DNA from: Symbiodinium natans
Taxonomy: Eukaryota; Sar; Dinophyceae; Suessiales; Symbiodiniaceae
NCBI GenBank assembly: GCA_905221605.1
Contig: CAJNDS010000480.1
Span: 312,001 to 376,000, forward strand
Reading direction: 5' to 3'
DNA: 64,000 nucleotides
Under the pieces are notes generated by a model. The model saw nothing but the letters and a program-made list of their open reading frames with translations. It was not told where the DNA came from and did no database searches. This document shows positions 1 to 11,177 of the stretch, piece after piece; positions within the stretch are counted from its first letter, which is position 1, and each line of letters starts with the position of its first letter. The position numbers and the translations under genes were made by a program.

Positions 1-1286
1 ACAGCGGAGCTGAAAAGGAGCCAGCAGCTGGCTGCATGCACGCCGAAGGCTCACCCAGCCACCTCTGCAGTGCCCTGCAGCCCTGCAGTTCCTTCAACCT
101 TCTGAGAGGCAAGCGACGTGATGGAGAAAAGCGGACGACCCCACGCTAGTCTTGTTGGCTGGGCTGTGCTGATGAGTCAAGGCCGATCTGGCGAGGGGGC
201 TTTGAGCAGATACTAACAGATTGAGAACCAGCATGTGCACCAGGTGAAAACATGGCTTTCACGTACCCCTTGATTGCGGAGGCACCGAACCTGCATGCCC
301 AGCATTAGAACCCGATTGTTCATCCCCAGTCCTAATCTGAAACGATTTTTGTGCAGGCTGCCTTCCCGGATGGCCTTGCCAGTGCAGTCATGTGGGACTT
401 GGGGGCCAATATGTGGCTGCTCGCCGGAGTACTGAAATCATTCTTGATCCAGAACAGTCGTCAGAGAGTTGCTTGCACTTGTCGGCTGTTGGTTTCGGTG
501 CAAAGGGTGCCGACACCGGTGTACGCCACTTCTGTTGAAGAGGAGAAACATATGATGCAAGATGCTATGCAAGGCGAGGGGTGTTCTAGAGCTGTATTAA
601 CTTTGTCCAAGACTTGACAGGGTCTACCACGAAGTGTTTCGAACCAAGAAGCTGCATCACTACCAGGCAAAATCGCACCAATGTCTACAGTCCAAGATGG
701 CGAATTCACGTCCTGTTGTGCTTCTCATTGTGGTCGCCTAAAACGGGGTGGGGAGGGGGGGGGGAACTTGGTTTGCAACAAAGCAGCATCGGACTACGAT
801 TGACGTATCGTTTGACAGCAAAGCAAATCAACCAAACAACACGGCAGGTTCGCGCTGTGATGCTGCAGGTTTCCCCGAATGGTTTGAAGCAAGCTTCGCC
901 TGCTTGCCTCAAATCCCATGAAATGCTGCCCGCTATTTTCCGTAGGAGGGATGTGCTCATGGCTGAACATGACATCCAGAAAATGTATGCACTGGCCTCA
1001 AGATTTCTGAGTTCCTTTGTGTTTACGAAACGACCTGAAGCTGTGTATAACATTCACTGTTATCTTTGTGCGTTTTGTTCGGGTAGTCTTACTCGAAGCC
1101 CAAACCAAGACTGTCACAGAAATTGGCCGCACAGATGCATATACACTCCGCAAGAACACCGTGCTCTTCTGCGTCTGAGTGTCATGAAGCGTAGCTGAAG
1201 AGTGAAACAGATCGACAAGTAGGCCGCACCTGGGCATATCTGGGCACACGCGGGCCACCATGGGCTAGAAAACAAACACCACTGGC
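1..1286. other. no recognisable gene
   Basis: Short frames are open on both strands, but none shows a family motif or a convincing exon with splice-like borders. A ten-base G run lies near 750-765. I see nothing else to annotate. Confidence 0.5.
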
Positions 1287-1916
1287 TTGCCTAGAAATCC
1301 CCCGATGTGCACCGAGTCAACCCCTTTGTTCCGAGGTTGTGCCAGGGGCTGCTCTGGGGTGTGGCAGCTATCTACTCGCCCCAGGTGCAGGCGCACAATT
1401 CGTGCATGTTGGTGTATGCGTTTGGGATATGGCTGTTGGAGCCTGTGTGTTACAGCAGAGGCCTCCGCCTACTCACCGATTGACAACAGCCCGGGACCCC
1501 AGGCAGAGACGGAAGACTTCGACCCCAAAGCTTGGCTGCGCCTGGACACACATGCCAACCAAGGTGACTTCGATGAAGCTCCAGATATGTTTTTAGATGA
1601 TGTGCCGCACAGCTGCACGACCGACAGAGCTTTCCGCATGTTTTCGAGCTGTTTCACTCCGATTCTACACAGTACCTGGTTCACAGGTCACCCGAAGAAG
1701 CTAGCGTTCCGAGACCTGTGCTCTTTCAGGAACACCAAGCAGCGTGGTTTTTTTGCAGGCTTGCCGTCTGGAACGAAGGCCCGAGGGTTGGTGTTGATGG
1801 CATTGCATTTTCAAGCTGCAGCGCATCGAGTCGAGGACATGGCAGTAAGGGCCGTGATCGATTCTGTTCTTCTGCGTGCATGCCTTGTGGGCATCGGCTT
1901 CATGGCTGCAAGTTGA
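1287..1916 (+). CDS. hypothetical ORF, 209 aa
   Basis: This open frame starts at an ATG and runs 209 codons. Two stretches look protein-like: an acidic part encoded near 1495-1610 (begins QAETEDFDPKAWLRL) and a C-terminal helical part near 1805-1915. The opposite strand at 1469-1684 is also open and ends at a GTGAGT that would suit a minus-strand 5' splice site, so the coding strand is unsettled. No family is recognised. Confidence 0.2.
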   Translation: MPRNPPMCTESTPLFRGCARGCSGVWQLSTRPRCRRTIRACWCMRLGYGCWSLCVTAEASAYSPIDNSPGPQAETEDFDPKAWLRLDTHANQGDFDEAPDMFLDDVPHSCTTDRAFRMFSSCFTPILHSTWFTGHPKKLAFRDLCSFRNTKQRGFFAGLPSGTKARGLVLMALHFQAAAHRVEDMAVRAVIDSVLLRACLVGIGFMAAS

Positions 1917-2667
1917 GAGAGCAGCGCCAGCGCGCGCTTGTGTGTGTGTGTGTCAGACTGAACTCGTTCGTTTTGAAAAGATGACAGGTCTGAACTTCAT
2001 GCAACTTCCGCTTCCTGGGCCGCCTAGTTGATTTGATCCACACCCTCCGAACCTGGGGTTTCTTGCAACTTCCAAGGATCTTAGATGATGGGCTGCGATA
2101 TCTTGGAAGCCTCTGCAAGGTGGCACCAAGATCACCCCACAGTCATTGTGCTGGCAGTCCTGCCACACTACGCTAAGCAGTACAAGCTGATACCATTTTT
2201 CTGTAGGCAGTATTTGTTGGATCGAATGGCACTGAACCTCAACAAGCCGAGAGAGCACTGATAGCAGCTCGTTCTGTGGGAGGTGATGCTGTATTTCTTG
2301 GTGGGCCTCTACGCAGACTTCAGTCTGTCTGCGAATGACTTCAGGCCCGATATGGACACATTTGCACCAGTAGGAACCTCTCGGTCACATGGTGGCAATC
2401 TGGTGGTAGCCCAGGTTTATTGTTTCCGTGCTGGGGCAAAGACTGCTTGCTCAGATCATCTTGGCCGTGTGCCCAAGCTGCAAGTAGAGACTGGCATGAT
2501 GATGACCACGTAGATGTACAAATGTTTCGGTTCATGTACTCATTTTTCTTCATGTGCGAAAGACTCTATGAGACAGTGGCCTTTTTCTGCTTATTCGAGC
2601 GGGTGTTTGTGTGGAAAGCGATGCCTAACACGAATGCTGATGCTCGCGATCCCCATTCATTCCACGG

Positions 2668-3453
2668 TTGGCATTACTTGTAAGGCGTGCCATCGAAGTA
2701 AGTGGCAGTAAGAAGCGCCACTTACCATTCTGCCAATGGCTCAACAATAAGCCGGTGCTTTACGCATGTATACTCCTCTTGCACCTCGACATGACACTTT
2801 GGGGACATGATATTGAGCTATCGCATTCTCTCCTGAATCAGGTTCGTCATGACGGCCGTCCCCATGCCAAGCATTGCCTCTCGAAATGTCGCTTCGTCAG
2901 CGCGATGGAACTCATGCTTGCAGCGAGATTAGCTTGGCAACTTTTGAAGTCGGGGGGTGGGGGGGGTGATGGGGCGTGTTTCCTGCGCACGGTGGGTTGT
3001 TCTCAGGTCATTGTGGTCACCATCTTCTCTCCAGGGCCCTCGGTGCTCATGCACATCCTAGTGCCGGACTCGGAAAACTTGGGTGAGAAGGGAATGGCGG
3101 GGGGGCTTGAAGGACCCCGCTCGGATTGCCGCTGGACTTCCCAGGCTGAGACAGGCTATGGCCAGTACTTGGTCAAGCTCTGTGTCACAGGAAGCTTGAT
3201 CAACACACTCTTGTCCGAATCCAAGGAGTCAGAACGGGTCAGAGCAGCGCGCGGAAGTGCAGACACAAGTGCAAGTGCATGCGCAAGTGCTTTGCAGAAG
3301 TGCAAGAAGAGTGCGATGACAACTAGCAACGGCGCGAGGTGTGTCACTTTGCAAACAGCTCTGTTGACACAGTTCCGAGGTCTGGGAAGGGCGCGTGGTT
3401 TGTCCACACTTGGTTTACACATCGTTTTCTTAACTTGCTTGGCGCCAGGCTAA
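2668..3453 (+). CDS. long uninterpreted ORF, 261 aa
   Basis: A 786-base open frame with an ATG start. It has a glycine run from the G-rich tract near 2950 and a Ser/Ala-rich stretch near 3260-3290. I see no domain, signal peptide or family motif. Its length is the main argument for coding, and frames of this size occur by chance in this GC-rich DNA. Confidence 0.2.
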   Translation: MALLVRRAIEVSGSKKRHLPFCQWLNNKPVLYACILLLHLDMTLWGHDIELSHSLLNQVRHDGRPHAKHCLSKCRFVSAMELMLAARLAWQLLKSGGGGGDGACFLRTVGCSQVIVVTIFSPGPSVLMHILVPDSENLGEKGMAGGLEGPRSDCRWTSQAETGYGQYLVKLCVTGSLINTLLSESKESERVRAARGSADTSASACASALQKCKKSAMTTSNGARCVTLQTALLTQFRGLGRARGLSTLGLHIVFLTCLAPG

Positions 3454-4192
3454 GTGGACAGCCACATCGGCGGAGATCCAGAATCCAACTTGGGCTGTCC
3501 CTCAAGAAGGCATGACCACCATTCTGCTGCGCATTCTGTATGGAATGTTGCTTCTTTGCCTATGTGCATTAGTGTGTGAGCCTGAGCGCTCCTTCGATTT
3601 GACGTTGTGCATGAGGGCCTTCGGGTTTCATGCGGCGTTGCAGAAACTCAGCATTGGCCGCTGCTTCTCATGCTCGCCATGTTAATGCTAGGTCTGCGGA
3701 AAAGGAGCAAAAGTGCTGATTTCCGTACAGACTCTGTACAGGGGCCGCCATAGGTCGGCAGCAGAAGTGTTTGTTTGACTGCCCAGAGCGATGAAATCTT
3801 CAAGGGTGCATTGCCGCGTGGATTCCATGATTCCAGGGGCCGGGGGAGGATTTGGCGATGCAAACCAATAGCAAGCTCTGCTTTCGCCTGGCACAGAGGT
3901 CTAACGCGCAGGCAGCAGATCGAGGCAAGTGCGCTTCTGTGTTCTGCTATAGTCCACCTGATTCTTTTGACAAGTCTGCTTAGGCCCGGGCCTCACTGCC
4001 TCAAAGACAGCTTCCTCCTTTCGGCAGGCGTGATGCTTCGCTGCTTCTTGTTCATCATGTTGTCTGCGTCAGTACTTACAAGGTCCTTTTCTAAACGCTG
4101 CAAAAGTTGCTAGCTGCCAACTGCTAGCCTGTGAAACGCATCAAGCTGGCTTCTGCAGTACTCTTCAAGGCTCATGGCCGCTGGGCAACCAC

Positions 4193-5329
4193 ATGGGGTT
4201 CTTTCTGATGCAAAGGGGTAGGGTGAGTAGACATTCTGCAGCTTCCCTTCGCCCCCGGCTCTCGGGCTCGGCTTTGGCCGCGTGCGCCGCGTGCGCCGTG
4301 TATCTGAGCCTCTTCAAGCAACCCCTTCAAGCCATGTCCTCCAGCACTGCCAGCACTACTCGTAGCTTCCTGGTTGTGAAGGATGCTCCGAGGCTCGGGC
4401 TGGGCTTGGCCGCGCTGGGACGGCCCGGGTACATCAACCTGGGCCGTGGCAGCGACTTGAAGGCTCCAGAGACACGAACACCGGAGGTGCTCCAAGCACG
4501 AGCCTGGGAAGTACTGGATGCAGCTTGGGCCTTGGGCCTCCGCTACTTCGACTGTGCACGTAGCTATGGTCGAAGCGAGGAATTCCTTTCCGGGTGGTTG
4601 AGGCAAAAGCAGCTAGAGAAGGATGACGTGGCTGTAGGTTCGAAATGGGGATACAGATACACGGCGGCTTGGAGGGTAGACACTGGGGGTGAGCCTCATG
4701 AAGTCAAGGACCATTCCCTGGCCCACCTCCTCCACCAAGAAAAGGAAACGCAGGAACTTCTGGGACGACACCTGCGCCTCTACCAAATTCATTCTGCGAC
4801 GCTGGACAGCGGCGTCCTAGAGAACGCTGAAGTCTTGGAGAAGCTGCGAGAGCTGCGAGCAGAGCGCGGCTGGCGAGTAGGGCTCAGCTTGTCCGGCGTC
4901 GCACAGGCGGAGACCTTGGATAAGGCGTTAGCCACCGGCACCTTTGATTCCGTCCAGGCCACCTGGAACCTCATGGAGCAATCTTGTGGCTCAGCACTCC
5001 TTCGGGCACACGAGGCCGGCATGGAGGTGATCATCAAAGAAGGCATGGCCAACGGCCGCATCCTGCAGAATACAGCGCTGCGACAAAAGGCGCAAGAGAT
5101 GGGCGTGCCACCGGACGCACTCGCCCTCGGGGCTATCATGGCCCAGCCCTTTAAGCCCATGGTACTTTCGGGAGCCGTTTCGGCAGCCCAGTTGGAGAGC
5201 AACGTTCGTGCTGTTGACGTCTGTGAGCGGCTCGCAGCAAGCATGCCGGAGCTGCAAAGACTCATGTCTGAGATGAAGATGGAGCCATCTGCATACTGGC
5301 AAGAGCGATCTGCTCTAGCCTGGAACTGA
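4193..5329 (+). CDS. aldo/keto reductase, 378 aa, uninterrupted
   Basis: A single open frame encodes a complete NADPH-dependent aldo/keto reductase with a TIM-barrel fold, reducing or oxidising carbonyl and sugar substrates; the exact substrate is unknown. The four family catalytic residues are visible: D120 and Y125 in YFDCARSYG, K151 in VGSKWGY and H200 in LYQIHS. The core begins near residue 66 with PRLGLGLAALGRPGYINLG, a start I associate with bacterial and cyanobacterial aldose-dehydrogenase-like members. Residues 1-65 are an extension with basic residues and a hydrophobic stretch (about 24-41), consistent with a targeting peptide for plastid or secretory route; a second Met at residue 48 is an alternative start for a cytosolic form. 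No intron is seen, unlike most genes here, which suggests a retroposed or transferred copy (inference). Confidence 0.9.
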   Translation: MGFFLMQRGRVSRHSAASLRPRLSGSALAACAACAVYLSLFKQPLQAMSSSTASTTRSFLVVKDAPRLGLGLAALGRPGYINLGRGSDLKAPETRTPEVLQARAWEVLDAAWALGLRYFDCARSYGRSEEFLSGWLRQKQLEKDDVAVGSKWGYRYTAAWRVDTGGEPHEVKDHSLAHLLHQEKETQELLGRHLRLYQIHSATLDSGVLENAEVLEKLRELRAERGWRVGLSLSGVAQAETLDKALATGTFDSVQATWNLMEQSCGSALLRAHEAGMEVIIKEGMANGRILQNTALRQKAQEMGVPPDALALGAIMAQPFKPMVLSGAVSAAQLESNVRAVDVCERLAASMPELQRLMSEMKMEPSAYWQERSALAWN

Positions 5330-6060
5330 GATCGCGGACTTTCGCGGACCGAAGCACCTGAGTGTATAGCTGTAAAACTGGACGTGCAGTCCAAGATACC
5401 ACCAAAACCCGCCACCGGCAGAGCCGGACTTGCTTTGTGACACATGAAAACGTGGCACATTGAAGCATATCTTGAACCTCCGCGGATCTCAGATAGCCTC
5501 AGGTTACCTCAGCAACTCAATTCGCAGGCTGAAGCCGACTTGGAAGTCACAAGGGTACAGTGGCTTTGGCAGAAGTATATGTGCGAGAGGAACATTCTGC
5601 AATGCTGCATTTCTTGATGGCAGACCAAGGACGTCGCCTGTGACAGGAGTGCCTGCCTCAGAAATGGTAGGTCTTCCAGCGATTCCGATGCCACCGCCCC
5701 AAGCTTGCAGTCGGTTTGCGGTGTAGCAGCTCCCCGATCTGCTTCTTTCCGAGTTCGCCACCTGTAAGGCCGCTGGCCTGGAGACTGCCAGCCAGAAGGT
5801 GATGCATGGCACTGAGCGGGAGCACAGTAATTCATACGATGCAAGTGGCCGTGCTTCTCCAGGCAGATTGGCAAGATCCAAATTTACTTGAAGCCCCAGT
5901 GTACCTCAGGTCATGGGCCGGGCAGAGCAGACCAAGCGCACCGAAGCCTCTTACAAATGGAGCATTGGTGCAAGGCCAGAGCAGGGCGCACAAAATCTCT
6001 CAAAAGGGTGATCACTTGGACTCTGGCGCCCTTAGGGGGGGGCTTTCATTGCACACTTGC
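5330..6060. other. 3' flank, no gene recognised
   Basis: Follows the reductase stop codon. Open frames occur on both strands around 5500-5880 without family motifs. Probably 3' UTR and intergenic DNA. Confidence 0.4.
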
Positions 6061-6076
6061 CTTTTATGCACGCCGC

Positions 6077-6140
6077 TGTCGTCGTTTCTGTCGTCGCTGT
6101 TATCGTCGTCGTCGTTGTCATCGTCGTTGTTGTCGCACAC
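6077..6140 (+). repeat. degenerate GTC/GTT triplet repeat
   Basis: An imperfect trinucleotide tract of GTC, GTT and ATC units. A second tract of the same type lies near 6573-6645, about 500 bp downstream on the same strand. Translated frames give poly-V or poly-S that should not be read as protein. Confidence 0.85.
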
Positions 6141-6572
6141 ATGTCAAGCTCTTTTACCTTGTTTTTGTGGTCTAGGAGCGCTCAGGAGGAGTGTTTGGCG
6201 TGCAAGAAGATAAGGAGTATGCAGGCGCTTGGCATCGATTGCCCAGGGTTTGGAGAACGGTAACTTTTGATTCACGCAGGGGTGCATCCCCCCGGTTAGC
6301 TCAGCCCATTCATCAAACCTCAATCCCCGAGAAGGGGGGGGGCCATCCTTGCCCGCCCAAGGTCTTTTTTCTCTTGGTCGAAGCGTTTTTTGGCAAAACT
6401 TGTCCAGACACAGAGGAAGGAGCAGCCCGGATGGCAGGCGAGCTGGGCAGCACTGCACCAAGACAGAGGGCAACTTTGGAACTGGCACCGTGGCTGGGAA
6501 ACAGGCGAGGTTCGGCAGGCATCTGTACCACATCACATGCTTGCAACATGGAACACGAGTAGTTGCACACTG

Positions 6573-6645
6573 GTTGTCGTCGTCATTGTCTTCGTCTTTG
6601 TCTCGTCGTTGTGGTTGCCGTTGCTGGCTGTAGTCGTAGTTGACG
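6573..6645 (+). repeat. second degenerate GTC/GTT triplet repeat
   Basis: Imperfect TCG/TTG/TTC triplets similar to the tract near 6077-6140. Diverged units suggest an old expansion. Confidence 0.8.
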
Positions 6646-6943
6646 CTCCGCTGGGATACTCAAGACTCACGGGACATGCGAGCTGCATGGCGTCCAGTGT
6701 CACTAGCACACGAGGTCGTGGCCGCCTGCCCCTGAGCCGCTTGAGCCATGCCATTCGGACATTCGAGCTGCATGTGCAGTTGAAGATCCAATATGTCCTA
6801 AGGTCTTCCTCCAACTCGTAGCTATACGACGTCCTCTTTAGAGAGCCGGGCTCCGAGAGCATCCGAGAGCAGACAAAGTGCTTTCAGAATTTCAGGGCAT
6901 CAACGAGAGCCGCGATCCCTTTTTGCTCTGACGCTCTGAGAGG

Positions 6944-7030
6944 CACCGTGGAGTACGTGCAGGCGGATGCGCTGCCCAGGCTCCCGGCAGGCAAGGTGAA
7001 GAAGGCGGGGCATTCGCATTCCTCGCTACT
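6944..7030 (+). CDS. possible AMP-ligase C-terminal exon
   Basis: One plus-strand frame encodes EYVQADALPRLPAGKVKK, which resembles the LPRTxxGKxxR signature near the C-terminus of acyl-CoA synthetases and other AMP-forming ligases. The Lys of GKVKK would match the family's catalytic lysine. No other ligase exon (for example the P-loop-like STGEPKG signature) was found upstream, so this may be an isolated exon, a pseudogene fragment or chance. Confidence 0.22.
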
Positions 7031-7274
7031 TCCTTGCGATGGGTTGTTCGAGAAGTCCTGTTTGCAGGGACAGACCATGGGATAAGAGTTTCAATAAACG
7101 GGAATCCGGGAAGCCTTACCAAAAAGGGAACCTACCTTCTGGTTATTCATTTTGCAGGCAGGTACTTTGGAAAACCGCCGACTTATTCTCCAGAACTCCA
7201 ACCTGTCCGTGGCTTTTGTTGAGGCTGCTCCGACACCAAGCTGGATGTCTGCAATATTCTGAAAGGGCCAGAGG

Positions 7275-8400
7275 CAGTGGTAGTAGCCCCAGTAGCACCA
7301 GTAGCGTCTGGCAAGGCATCGCCACGGAGGTTGGGAACGGAAGCCAAGCTGATACAAAATTTACAATTACAATCATGCTGCAGAATTAGGTTAACAGAGC
7401 TTTCAAGAGCTTTCTACGTGATTTGTCGTGCTCTGCTGCAAAGCTTGAGAAGGCACGTGAAGGGCTGGCCCGGGAAACCCGCGATCAGCCAGCATTGTTA
7501 ATGGCTGCAACTGTTGCATCTCCTTGAGGGAGAGTGCGATGATTGCAAGAATGATATCGCACTTCGCAGAGTCGAAGTTGCCGGGAAATGTGTCGTCCCA
7601 CGGAGTGACCAACACCTCCGGGCTTGGGGCGTATGTCCGTATGCCGTATGTCACATACATCCAGAGGACAGATAACAGAGGTGCCAAGGATTGACGCCTA
7701 TGATGCTGGCCTCTCCCTGCATGTCAGGATATGTCAGCCACATGGTATTGAAGTGAAGTTCCGAAAAGTTGAGTTGGAGGCTGAGGGGATAGCAGGGGCG
7801 TCATGAACTCTTGTCTCACGGCTGAATGCAGGCGACACAGATTGCAAAAAGGCTGACCTTCCGAATGCTCAGCTGGCCAGTGCTGGGAGTGGGTTGTCAG
7901 GTATTGGGCAGCGCGTGGCAGCTGACAACGGGATCCATGGCAAAGCGCAATCAGTAATTTCATTCTCGGCACCAAACCAACAAAAGCGACAGGGGTGCCT
8001 GCTCTTTTGTAGTCCAAGTTGATGAGCAGCCAAAGACAGCATCGACATCAATCAGAGACCAGTCACCAGCCAAGACCGACGAAAGTACAAGATTCAGCTG
8101 AGTGTGGCCAAGCCCTTTCAAGATGGGCACGGCATTTGCAGAGCGGCTGGTGAGAGTGCTTGCCTCGTCGAGAAAACGCTGCAACCGTCTCAAGTGCTTC
8201 AGTTGCAAACTGAGGACCGCTTTGCGGAATTCCAGAGGCTGGCACAGGCCAAGGGATCTCTCACGTCAGGACCTTACGGGCCGGGGCGGCAGCGTGCACG
8301 CATCCCTGCACCAAAAACATGTCATGGATGGGATATGTCACCTGCCCTGCCCGCTAGCCCGCCGCCCCCCCCCCCTCCCACCCCCCCTTGCCCGCCCTAG
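7275..8400 (+). other. scattered short protein-like frames, unassigned
   Basis: Several short plus-strand stretches look protein-like, such as those near 7290-7340, 7530-7600 (LEGECDDCKNDIALRRVEV) and 7730-7795. None can be joined into a model or matched to a family. The segment ends with a C-rich tract at about 8370-8398. Confidence 0.25.
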
Positions 8401-8763
8401 CAGGGCCTTAAGAAAGGGCCACTACTGACAGCGAGCAAGGAACGGAAGACACAGCCCAGGGTCCTAGGTAGGATAAGGGGGACCCTTAAAAGGGAACCCT
8501 TCTGAACATTTCTTCTGGCCCTCTGAAACAGGGACCTTATTGAGAGGGTCTATATCCCCAAGGGTCTCCCCAATCCGATTCCCTACGGAAAAGCAGCCAC
8601 AGTCCAAGAACCATAGAAGGAGCCGTCCATCAACGTCTCAGTTGGAAAGGCAGCAGGTTGCAACAGCATTGCGTAGCAGGCTTGAGGTAAATAGCGCAGT
8701 GAAAAACTTGCCAGGGAAGTAGCACATAAGGAAAAGGCATGAAATCAGACATGACGTGATGCT

Positions 8764-9207
8764 TTGAGTCTTGTCAATTTGCAACCTGTTATTGCGGCTA
8801 TTCGTTTGGCTCCCAACAATGGGTCTGCAAGGCCGCTGGCTGCGGGCAATCGAGGTTTGTCAGGTGCAGCTGACGCACAGTGCTGTCCATGGCTGTTGTG
8901 TTTGTTATGCCTGTGTTGGGGGTGTGCAAAAGGTCGAGGTGATGTAGAGACTTGTGCAAGCGGCTCCAGCCAGCAAAACAGCACTTGTCTTGTTGCAGAA
9001 GTTCGGTTAGATCAAGAGGTCAGGAGAGCACGCTTTCCAACAGCTCGCTGGCCACGGCTATGCCGATCAGAGCTAAGGCTCTGCCAAGAAAGGAAAGCAA
9101 AGAGCTCAAACAAGTTCATGTGACGGGCAAGTTCATTTCGGAGTTTCTCAAATCCCAGCGCATGGACGTGCTTTTTGACATGACAAATCGTGTTTTCAGA
9201 CGTCGGG
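8764..9207 (+). CDS. unrecognised two-exon gene candidate
   Basis: The first part (about 8764-8870) reads SLVNLQPVIAAIRLAPNNGS and onward. The second (about 9000-9207, another frame) contains LKQVHVTGKFISEFLKSQRM followed by DVLFDMTNRVFRR, a basic helix-rich segment with natural composition. A TTGTTGCAG near 8998 could be the acceptor and a TTTTCAG precedes the end. There is no ATG at the first frame's start, so an upstream exon is likely missing. The minus strand near 9190-9512 is also protein-like. No family is recognised. Confidence 0.3.
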
Positions 9208-10317
9208 GTGCGGGGGGGGGGGTGCCGACCAAGACTGCAGAGGCAGGGCTCCAAGTTGAGAGTGGTCGCATATGCAGCATGGCTGTATACAGCCGCTAAC
9301 ATGTGGCTCTTCTCTTGGGCTTCTGCCTTCGTGACACGATGGAGCGCAGCCTGAAGTGCGTCCTCGCATTTCAAAACCAGGTGACTTTCCCGAATGTTGA
9401 GGCCAAGTTGGGGTAGCCAAGTCAGTGGCACCCCAGGGTGCCACCATGTGCCATCGAGAACAAATCCCAAGCAGGAGCTGGATCGGAGCGATGGCGTATC
9501 ACAGCTGAACACAGAAGCAACAGAAGCACCCGACTACAACCGAACAGCCTCTTGCAAGACCTTGTGCAACGCCTCCACTTCTGCAGATCGAAAAGTACAG
9601 CCGTGCTCCTGAAGGTTGAGAGGGCTGCAGGATCAAAACTGAGTGGAGCTCAAAAGCACGCGGTCGTTTCAAGGGCCCCTTGATTTGGGAACGTGTGGGA
9701 ACTGGATGGCCTTGCGAGGAGGCAGCTTCATCTCCGACCATGGCACCGCCAGCAAGTCCACGAACCCCTTTGGTTCCAGTCCCTTGGAGTGAACACTTCA
9801 GTCTTTCTTCAGTCAACCCCCAGAGTTGCTCAAAGATATTCAAAGATCATCCGTGTTAGGCACAGCAGCTGCGAGCTTCGGTGCCGTGCCTGGATTGCAC
9901 TGAAGCAGGTCCGCATCCTCTTTGACGGTGCCAGTTCCTTCGTAATGGTACATGTGAGAAATCGTAGAAGTTGCCTCATACGTTGTGTTATCTGGTGACG
10001 CGCGGCCACCGAGCCTGGGGCTGCGTACCAAGGAAGCCAACAGCTTCATGAGGGAGCCGGATCCCCGGCTAGATGACGGTGAGGGGCACGTTGAAGTATG
10101 AAGTCTGCGAGAAGGTTCTTCACGCACGTGCGAGAGCTCCAAGGACCATGCCCCCTTTGTGTCTTGAGAGTCTGGAAGCACGCCAGAACTTCAGGATTGT
10201 TGGAGAAAGGCAGGAGCAATGTCAAGGAAATGGGAGTCGTCCTTGAAGAGGCACTCCAGGCTCGCTCCATCTTCCATCTCTCTCCCTCTCTTTCCCTCCC
10301 TCTCCCCCTCTCTCTCG

Positions 10318-10364
<47 letters not shown>

Positions 10365-10996
10365 TCTCTCTCCCTTTCCCTTCGTCTATTATTAATCTCA
10401 TCCCCCTAATATTAAACGGGGGGTCCCCCCTCCCCCCCCCCCCAATAGAAATTCGAAATGTGTTTTTATTATTAGGGGAGGGTTTTTATCGAAATGCCAT
10501 TTTCTAGGCAGGTTTTGCCCTAAATCCTAACCCTTAACCCTAGACCCTAAACCTTAGTTAGCTTCAGGGTTTTGGGAGCCCTGAACCCCCCCCTAATTCG
10601 AAATAGGGTTTTAAAGGCGGGCTCGGTTTCGGCAGGATTTTCCGGAAAGTATTTTTATTATTAGGGGTGTCTTTAATAAAAGGGGGAAGCGATTAATCTG
10701 CTCAGTCAGCGCAGGCAACAACGCAGGAGCGAGAGACTGAGGTTTCCGACCACCTCAACAAGCTTGTCGAGGACCCCCCAGTTGAATGAGAGTCTCCACC
10801 TCCTCCATTCTCGCTCTTTGAGGAGACAAACCAGCACGTGGCTGATGTGAAGCATGGCCTGGAGGTTCTGAAGCAGCGCTCCGAGGCGGGTGACTGTTGC
10901 ACTGCACAGTCTGCAATGGTCTGCCCACCAAAGCATGAATCTCGAGTTGGATTCTGAAGTCACAAAAGCGTGAACCGTGTAGGATGAAGCTGCCAA
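9190..10996 (-). CDS. unrecognised multi-exon gene candidate, minus strand
   Basis: Minus-strand frames with natural amino-acid composition appear in order from the right: 10996-10706 (contains MLWWADHCRLCSATVTRLG and KEREWRRWRLSFNW), 10181-9840 (contains TSTISHMYHYEGTGTVKED), 9843-9700 (begins MNIFEQLWGLTEERLKC) and 9512-9200 (contains SHLVLKCEDALQAALHRV). They may be exons of one gene or of two. The (TC)n tract and telomere-like module at 10276-10680 would lie in an intron. I recognise no family. Confidence 0.35.
10276..10382 (+). repeat. (TC)n microsatellite
   Basis: About 100 bases of TC dinucleotides with occasional CCC and GC interruptions. Frames through it give Ser/Leu runs that are not protein. 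Confidence 0.95.
10395..10680. repeat. AT-rich module with duplicated motif and telomere-like tract
   Basis: The motif TTTTTATTATTAGGGG occurs twice (10463-10478 and 10652-10667), and AATTCGAAAT also occurs twice (near 10451 and 10594). Between them lies a degenerate telomere tract at about 10518-10554 with CCCTAAA, CCTAACCC and CCCTAGA units. A C run precedes the module. It resembles a small diverged element or an old repair patch rather than coding DNA. Confidence 0.6.
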
Positions 10997-11177
10997 GCAG
11001 CCAAACTCCGCGCAGATGAAGATCAGGACAGGTCAGAGCAGGTATCCCAGGTGAGCGCGAAGTATTCGCTCACTGTTCTACTTTCTGCTCCTATGTTAAG
11101 AAAACACGCGCTTGTTTCAACACCTTCGCAGGGCCACAACAAGCAGCAACACGCAGAAACGCAAAGGATTGAACACG

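Noticed and set aside
4789-5460. Minus-strand 223-codon ORF opposite the aldo/keto reductase
   Set aside because: Shadow of the real gene; it has no motif and reads antisense to a conserved catalytic core.
10098-10409. Plus-strand ORF ending in a Ser/Leu repeat
   Set aside because: The tail is the (TC)n tract; the same holds for the frame at 40535-40792 through (CT)n.
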